Source: Calocera cornea HHB12733
Taxonomy: Eukaryota; Basidiomycota; Dacrymycetes; Dacrymycetales; Dacrymycetaceae
Assembly: GCA_001632435.1 (NCBI GenBank)
Contig: KV424048.1
Location: 24,693 to 88,692 of the forward strand
Reading direction: 5' to 3'
Length of the DNA stretch: 64,000 nt
The notes beneath the pieces were generated by a model, which saw nothing but the letters and a program-made list of their open reading frames with translations, did not search any database and was not told the origin of the DNA. The position numbers were made by a program, and so were the translations under genes. Below, piece by piece: positions 63,954 through 64,000 of this stretch. The first letter of the stretch is position 1. Each line of letters begins with the position of its first letter.

Positions 63954-64000
63954 CTATCCACTTCCTTTACTGATGGGTATCAGTAAAATGACCGGGGGGG

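Overview
This window is nuclear DNA of a filamentous basidiomycete, most likely an Agaricomycete. Genes are split by many introns of about 46-100 bp with GTRNGT-like donors, CTRAC-type branch sites and YAG acceptors. The DNA is visibly GC-rich, and the recognisable proteins are fungal (TAF5, VTA1, CUT8/STS1, a HAM1-type protein, an allantoate-type MFS pair, P450, small secreted proteins). I assign about 31 protein-coding loci, two of them broken. Exon boundaries were set by hand from frame continuity and, where possible, by comparing paralogues inside the window.

1-19.8 kb looks like an accessory metabolic region: the start of a DapA-type aldolase/lyase gene (leaving the window on the left), three copies of a PF04199-type cyclase/hydrolase (one is only the 3' half), two intact and one decayed anion:cation-symporter-type MFS transporters, a SnoaL/NTF2-like protein, a Ser-rich unknown and a P450. 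One cyclase and one MFS gene share a divergent promoter. Copies of a non-autonomous, hAT-like element with a TAGGGATGCA end lie between these genes.

20-40 kb holds local gene families of unknown function: a single-pass membrane protein (relative at 57.5 kb), a small secreted protein (relative at 36.3-37 kb), two tandem Rossmann-fold reductases, and three small proteins of a second secreted family. VTA1 (ESCRT/Vps4 regulator) with a greatly enlarged disordered middle sits among them. A gene-poor stretch covers about 28.2-31.7 kb.

40-62.8 kb is mostly housekeeping: quinone-oxidoreductase-like MDR enzyme, a nuclear-type protein, CUT8, F-box protein, HAM1-type protein, TAF5 and a RING-CH membrane E3 ligase. 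Inside it, at 47.2-50.0 kb, are two convergent REX4-type exonuclease genes. One is fused to a C-terminal BRCT domain and keeps every DEDDh residue. The other keeps the fold and shared intron positions, but four of its five catalytic residues are changed to Asn or Gln. I consider this pair the most interesting item in the window.

The right end (62.9-64.0 kb) has no gene. It carries telomere-like CCCTAA motifs in inverted arrangement, then an array of perfect GC-rich hairpins embedded in AT-rich DNA with a 126-bp direct repeat. This composition is unlike the rest of the window and resembles hairpin elements of fungal mitochondrial DNA.
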